DNA of 55,820 bases, taken from the NCBI GenBank assembly GCA_903903975.1, contig CAIVAS010000202.1:1-55820 (forward strand). The letters are read 5' to 3'. Origin of the DNA: an uncultured Burkholderiales bacterium (GTDB lineage: Bacteria > Pseudomonadota > Gammaproteobacteria > Burkholderiales > Burkholderiaceae_E). Position 1 is the stretch's first letter; every line of letters starts with the position of its first letter. Below the pieces are notes generated by a model. The model was not told where the DNA came from, did not search any database, and worked only from the letters and a program-made list of their open reading frames with translations. The position numbers were made by a program, and so were the translations under genes. This document shows positions 52,004 to 55,820 of the stretch, one piece after another.

Positions 52004-53596
52004 TCAGTTCACCAGAACGGCGCTCCAGGCGGTCCGCACCGCAGCCACCTCGGCCGAGGCCGCACCATAAAGCGCAGTGGCAGCATTGATGGTCGCGACT
52101 CGCGCAGCGGCGTAGTTGGTCGAGCTGGTCATGTAGCCGGTCAGCGCGAGATACCAGATCTTCTCTGCCTTGCTGCGGCCAATGCCGGTCACAACCGGCG
52201 CGGCTGCGCCACCCGATGCGACACGCGTGTTGCCGGCGATGCAGGTCTTGCTGCCAATGCTGCTGTAGGCATTGGGCGCGGAGCCTTCGGCAAGCAGATA
52301 GAAGAAGTGGTTGGCGACGCCCGAGCTGTAATGAACGTCGAGTGATCCGAGGGTGGCGTAGTAGCAATCGGCCGACACGCCGTCGGCAGACGGCTGGATC
52401 ATCGAGCGCAACGCGCTGGTGCCCGACTTATAGAGCTTTTCCCCGATGAAGTAATCGCCCGGATCATTCGGGTTGTTGGCATAGAACTCGACGGCCGTGC
52501 CAAAGATGTCGCTGGTGGCTTCATTGAGACCACCCGACTCGCCCGAGTACACGAGCTTGGCGGTAATGCTGGTGACGCCATGCGTCATTTCATGACCGGC
52601 GACATCGAGCGAGTCGAAGGGATTGAAGGTGACACCATCGCCGTCCCCGTAGGTCATGCAAAAGCAGGAGTCCTGCCAGAAGGCATTGTTGTATTTGCTG
52701 CTGTAATGGACGCGGTTGTAGGCGCCCTTGCCATCGTTGCGGATGCCGTTGCGGCCATGGACGAGCTTGTAATAGTCCCAGGTGACCGCGGTGCCGTATT
52801 GCGCATCGACGCCGATGGTTTGTTGCTGATCGGCAGTAGTGCCGAGCGTGCCGGTTCCCCAGGCATTGTTCGAATCGGTGAAGACGCTGCCACCGGTCGT
52901 CTTGTTGAGCATGTTGATGGTGTACTGCCCGCCGCGAGTCGTGTCGCGCAATTCAGAACTGGTGGCCGTCAGCGAGTTGGTCGACAAGGCCACCGTGCCA
53001 CTGAAATAGCCTTTTCCGGATCCGGTCACGGGTGCGGTATGGATGTCATCCCACGATTCGACGATGCTGGCGTTGATCGCACTGACAATCACGGGCTTTT
53101 CGCTCGGCGTGCCGTCTGAGCGAGTGCCGCTCACCATCACCTCTTACGCGAGCACAGGCGTGTCGCCCCTTGCATAGACCACCAGCTTGGGTTGGCCATT
53201 GAGTGCATAGCCGGCATTGGCGGCCAGCGCAGCGCGAACCGCATCGGCGCCCGATACCGCAGGTCGATCGGAGACATTGATCTGACGCTTGAGCGACATG
53301 CTGAAGCCTTGCGACGCGCCGCGGCTGTCCGAGTGCGCGACCATGTCGCCGCCGATGACATCCAGGCCCTTGAACCGGCGATTGAAGCGAACGTTCTCTT
53401 CGCCGTTGGGGCCCACAGTGACGCCGGTCGCAACAAAGGACTGGTTGGCATCGCTGAGCGACTTGCTCGAGAAATTCTTGATGTGCGCTCGGGCGCGGGC
53501 TTCAGCTTGGGCCGAATCGTCCGCATAGGCAGGTGTGCCGGCTATCAGGACGAAGATCGCGGGTATCCACAACAGGTTCTTCGGATCGTTCGGCAT
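52004..53596 (-). pseudogene. Thermolysin-like (M4) metalloprotease, interrupted by one UAA codon
   Basis: Secreted zinc protease whose frame would encode about 530 residues: signal peptide (to A-Y-A-D-D near residue 26), an FTP-type propeptide domain, then the M4 peptidase domain with H-E-M-T-H near residue 335 and G-G-L-N-E-A-T-S-D near 355. The zinc ligands and catalytic Glu are intact. Codon 151 is TAA (53144-53146), in the propeptide just before E-V-M-V-S-G-T-R-S-D-G-T-P-S, where homologues carry a residue such as Tyr (TAC or TAT to TAA by one change). Reading frame and similarity continue unbroken on both sides, so a single nonsense mutation or base error explains it. A restart at 53140 would lack the signal peptide. 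AAGGATATT precedes the first ATG. Confidence 0.85.
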
Positions 53597-53775
53597 CGCA
53601 ATATCCTTAGGTTAACTGCAGATTCGAATGGACGATATCCGCCGAAGAATAGCTGTGCTGTTTGAGCAAACGTAGCCGTTTTGTGAACAGTTGTGGATGG
53701 ACTGACAAGCGGACGGTCTGGACAGGGCTTTTTTCACGCTTCGTAGCTGATTTGTCAGCCTGTCGCCCAGGCATC

Positions 53776-53952
53776 TCAGGATGCCGGGCGTCTCAGGATC
53801 CTGGTCACGCCAATGGCGCTGATCGCACCGATTGCGGGTCCGGCAAATCTGGCCAGTTCATCGAGGCTGGTTTCATAGAGTCCGAACATGGCCAGTATGG
53901 GAATGAGCAGGGCAAGGACGATCAGCAGGCTTAGAGCGTGGGAGGGTTTCAT
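53776..53952 (-). CDS. Small hypothetical membrane protein
   Basis: Possible 58-residue protein with two hydrophobic segments: L-S-L-L-I-V-L-A-L-L-I-P-I-L at residues 7-20 and G-P-A-I-G-A-I-S-A-I-G-V near 37-48, with a basic C-terminus R-I-L-R-R-P-A. I do not recognise it. A weak ribosome site (AACCCTCC on the plus strand, GGAGGGTT on the coding strand) sits directly before the ATG, which supports translation. There are no functional neighbours. Confidence 0.4.
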   Translation of the reverse strand: MKPSHALSLLIVLALLIPILAMFGLYETSLDELARFAGPAIGAISAIGVTRILRRPAS

Positions 53953-54175
53953 CGCAGGACTCGTGGTCAGTGGGTAGGCACGGTCGAGAGTAAGTCGTGC
54001 GATGCGGTGCGACCGCTTTGGCGGCATTGCGGCTGCATGAGCGGTTCATCAGATCAGACCTGCGGCCAGAACGGCAGCGAGGCAATTGCCGGCGTAGAGC
54101 GTGCTAGACTCACCGGCTTGACTGCCTGACTTGACGTCTGTGTTGTTCCTTCAGCGTCGCGTTCGTAAAGACCCC

Positions 54176-54265
<90 letters not shown>

Positions 54266-54300
54266 AGCATCAAGTAAATAAGCGCTTTTCCGGACGCTTT

Positions 54301-54564
54301 TTATTTCTGCATACCCAAACGCTTTTTCAAGAAAAGTGCTTGGGTGCGTTTTTGATCGCGGCTTATGTCGATCATGGCTGTGAACTGCTTGAATTTCTCG
54401 ACATCGAGGCTGAAGAAGACTAGGTCGAGCACAACGGCCTGCGCTCGTTCGCAGGCCACTTCGAGCATAAAGTCCGAGCGATTCTTGCCGAGCAAGCTGC
54501 CCGCGTGGTCAACGAGGTCCCGCTGCTCTGGGAGGGCTCGCAAATTGATCGGCGCGTCGCGCAT
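54301..54564 (-). CDS. DUF1778 (TacA-like) antitoxin with altered C-terminus, no toxin partner
   Basis: Predicted 87-residue ribbon-helix-helix antitoxin of the DUF1778/TacA family. R-D-A-P-I-N-L-R-A-L-P-E-Q-R-D-L-V-D, then L-L-G-K-N-R-S-D-F-M-L-E-V-A-C, then F-F-S-L-D-V-E-K-F-K-Q-F-T-A-M-I-D are typical of the family. After this the sequence changes to a Lys/Arg-rich end (I-S-R-D-Q-K-R-T-Q-A-L...), whereas usual members continue with the toxin-binding tail ending near K-A-P-W. The GNAT-type toxin gene expected directly downstream is missing; the tRNA-Ser gene lies there instead. It is probably a remnant, possibly still able to bind DNA. Confidence 0.7.
   Translation of the reverse strand: MRDAPINLRALPEQRDLVDHAGSLLGKNRSDFMLEVACERAQAVVLDLVFFSLDVEKFKQFTAMIDISRDQKRTQALFLKKRLGMQK
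54313..54353 (+). terminator. Probable terminator of tRNA-Ser
   Basis: ACCCAA at 54313-54318 pairs with TTGGGT at 54340-54345, and the intervening arms CGCTTTTTC and GAAAAGTG pair imperfectly, giving a 33-base hairpin followed by GCG and five T residues. It lies about 50 bases after the tRNA and inside the last codons of the antitoxin remnant on the other strand. Confidence 0.55.
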
Positions 54565-54871
54565 GATCGAACCACCGTGTATCTGTTGAGTATACGAATC
54601 CTCGCATCGGTCTGTAGCGATTATTAATGCGTCGGGACGACCGTGGCTGTACGTCGCACTCCGGCCAGAAGTTGTCGTTGATCAAACGAGGAAGCAGTCG
54701 CTCATTGTCTGAGTTCTGTAGCTGCCCGATACGGCATGAAGCGGCCCTGCGCCTTTCCGAAGCGCTATTCATCGTGAGATGCCCGGTATGGCTCACAAGT
54801 GCGGCATTGTTTCGCTGGCTGATCGGCCGCAGACAACAGGCGCAATGGATGATCGAGTAGCGCCATAAAAC
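54565..54871. other. Non-coding stretch without a supported gene
   Basis: About 300 bases between the antitoxin remnant and the PEP-CTERM terminator. Open frames exist on both strands, but none has a convincing start, codon bias or family similarity. On the minus strand the peptide R-I-G-Q-L-Q-N-S-D-N-E-R-L-L followed by N-D-N-F-W-P-E resembles translated fragments I associate with dispersed non-coding repeats in proteobacterial genomes; this is a weak impression only. Confidence 0.4.
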
Positions 54872-54896
54872 AAAAAGCCCGCCGAAGCGGGCCTTT
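54872..54896 (-). terminator. Rho-independent terminator of the PEP-CTERM gene
   Basis: On the minus strand, 21 bases after the stop of the PEP-CTERM protein gene, GCCCGC (54877-54882 region) pairs with GCGGGC around a TTCG loop and is followed by TTTTTG. The UUCG tetraloop on this strand makes the hairpin very stable. Confidence 0.85.
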
Positions 54897-54912
54897 GTGC
54901 GCGCAAGACCTG

Positions 54913-55524
54913 TCAGGCTTGCTTGCGACGTGCTGCACCGATACCGACCAAGCCGAGACCGAGCAGGGCGATGGTGGCAGGGGTGGGAACTTGCATCACG
55001 AATCCGTACACGTTTCCGGCGTTGCAACCGCCTGCGCCTGCGCCGCAGAATTGACCGTAATCGCCAAATGAGGTCGTGGATGGGAAAAACAGCACTCCCT
55101 GAGCACCGGCTTCTGCCCAATCGGGTTGACTGGCCCCCCAGCTGAACCCGTTCGAACCAGGCGTGACCGCACTGCCATTCACCCAGGAAAAGGCCGAGCC
55201 TTTTGTTGCACTGGCATACGCTCCAACCCAAGGCCCGAGTCCCGAATTGTTGAACAGGGTGCTGAAACTCGAAATGCCGGTGACAGCAGAGATGGCACCC
55301 GATGACGTCAGTGAGGCCAAATCTCCGCCGATCGATTGGGAGAACGTTCTTGCGCCGGTCCAGGTAATGCCTCCGTCTGTGCGGGTGTCATAAACCTGGT
55401 ATGTCACACCGCCATACGTTGCAGAACCGAACAAGGTCGGGGTGGCTGATGCCGCGCCACTGGCCGATGCCAGCACAGCCGCTACGATCGACAGAGTCAT
55501 TCGACTTTTATTGAACTTGAACAT
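54913..55524 (-). CDS. Secreted PEP-CTERM protein with C-type lectin-like domain
   Basis: Exported protein of 203 residues. A signal peptide (M-F-K-F-N-K-S-R-M, then a hydrophobic stretch ending S-G-A-A-S-A) leads into a domain with W-T-G-A-R-T-F-S-Q-S-I-G-G-D-L-A-S-L and G-P-W-V-G-A-Y, the pattern of C-type lectin-like folds. The C-terminus is a PEP-CTERM sorting signal: V-P-T-P-A-T-I, a hydrophobic helix L-L-G-L-G-L-V-G-I, then A-A-R-R-K-Q. Such proteins are processed by exosortase and sent to the exterior, often with exopolysaccharide. No exosortase gene lies in the window. The start at 55524 has AAGGATATTC 5 bases upstream. Confidence 0.85.
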   Translation of the reverse strand: MFKFNKSRMTLSIVAAVLASASGAASATPTLFGSATYGGVTYQVYDTRTDGGITWTGARTFSQSIGGDLASLTSSGAISAVTGISSFSTLFNNSGLGPWVGAYASATKGSAFSWVNGSAVTPGSNGFSWGASQPDWAEAGAQGVLFFPSTTSFGDYGQFCGAGAGGCNAGNVYGFVMQVPTPATIALLGLGLVGIGAARRKQA

Positions 55525-55740
55525 TTGAATATCCTTAAAAAGAAGGGTAATACCGCAGCACCGCACCATCAGCCACCGCTATACGCATCCCTTTGCGCTG
55601 CTCCGCGGTTGGTGATAATCCACACAAGTACGAATTTCATACTCGGCAGCGCTTTTTCTAAGCTAATTTCGTGCCAACTCCCGGAAAGCCGCTCTGGGCT
55701 TGAATCTGATGATTCAGGCCTTTTTTCCCGATAGAAAGGG

Positions 55741-55820
55741 CGGATTCAAAAGTGAAGTGCAACACCTGCCAACCGAGTAAGGTCAGCGGATGGAAATCAC
55801 TTCGAGAAGTTATAAGCAAC
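55741..55820 (+). other. Right edge: possible start of an insertion sequence or other gene
   Basis: An ATG at 55790 opens a frame (M-E-I-T-S-R-S-Y-K-Q) that runs off the window. It is preceded by AGTGAAGTGCAACACC, a sequence that reminds me of IS30-family ends, and the spot lies in the accessory-looking end of the window. Too little is present to decide. The 220 bases between the PEP-CTERM start and here show no other supported feature. Confidence 0.2.

Noticed and set aside
53144-53146. In-frame stop in the metalloprotease read as recoding
   Set aside because: The codon is UAA, which is not used for selenocysteine (UGA) or pyrrolysine (UAG), and it lies in a propeptide position with no catalytic role.
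54509-55231. Minus-strand open frame (240 codons) across the PEP-CTERM gene and the empty stretch
   Set aside because: It overlaps the PEP-CTERM gene in another frame and crosses that gene's terminator; translation has no coherent domain.

Overview
The window is a high-GC chromosomal segment from a betaproteobacterium, most likely of the order Burkholderiales. The reasons are the gene content and order: a Bug-type solute receptor beside tcuA/tcuB-like genes; an aceE-aceF-lpdA operon whose E3 carries its own lipoyl domain; a proteasome-like protein of the kind known from Betaproteobacteria; the run trxB / Crp-type regulator / ftsK / lolA / rarA / serS; and argH / algZ / algR / hemC / hemD / hemX / hemY. 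Almost the whole window is core or metabolic chromosome. Only the last 4 kb looks accessory, with a broken gene, an orphan antitoxin remnant beside a tRNA and possibly the start of an insertion sequence.

Layout. 1-2695 (+): livH (cut by the window edge), livM and an epoxide-hydrolase-like enzyme. 2767-8444 (-): tcuA-like flavoprotein, tcuB-like iron-sulfur membrane protein, a short-chain dehydrogenase, a Bug receptor and a thioredoxin-fold protein read through an in-frame UGA. 8557-10892 (+): a class-C beta-lactamase-like hydrolase and a cyclase-family protein. 10950-16292 (-): MoxR / DUF58 / VWA operon, a trypsin-like protease and an acyl-CoA-dehydrogenase-like flavoprotein. 16370-18550: two glutathione transferases, a CBS protein and a cupin. 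18639-18715 (-): tRNA-Arg(ACG). 18921-25596 (+): pyruvate dehydrogenase operon. 25691-28977: a TRAP transporter. 29126-36734: argH divergent from algZ/algR and the haem genes. 36854-39112 (-): a dehydrogenase and an aldehyde dehydrogenase. 39278-51921: pyrophosphatase, an acyltransferase, nadE, P-II, DUF4126, Smr, trxB, Crp-type regulator, ftsK, lolA, rarA and serS. 52004-55820: an interrupted thermolysin-like protease gene, tRNA-Ser(CGA), a C-terminally altered DUF1778 antitoxin and a PEP-CTERM lectin-like protein.

How the genes work together. The pyruvate dehydrogenase genes encode E1, E2 and a lipoylated E3. A TRAP transporter of the 2-oxo-acid type lies directly downstream, so 2-oxo-acid uptake and oxidation sit side by side. 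The tcu-like cluster looks like a receptor plus oxidation module for a tricarboxylate-like acid, but no membrane transporter subunit is encoded in it. The haem genes follow the AlgZR two-component pair as in Pseudomonas.

The most notable observation is at 2767-3873. A UGA falls exactly at the redox-active cysteine position of a thioredoxin-fold protein (W-A-S-W-U-G-C). The frame is open on both sides, and 14 bases after the UGA begins a hairpin with a bulged U and a GUGU loop, the architecture of a bacterial SECIS. I read it as a selenoprotein. A second in-frame stop in the window, UAA in the metalloprotease gene at 53144, has no such features and is read as an inactivating mutation.
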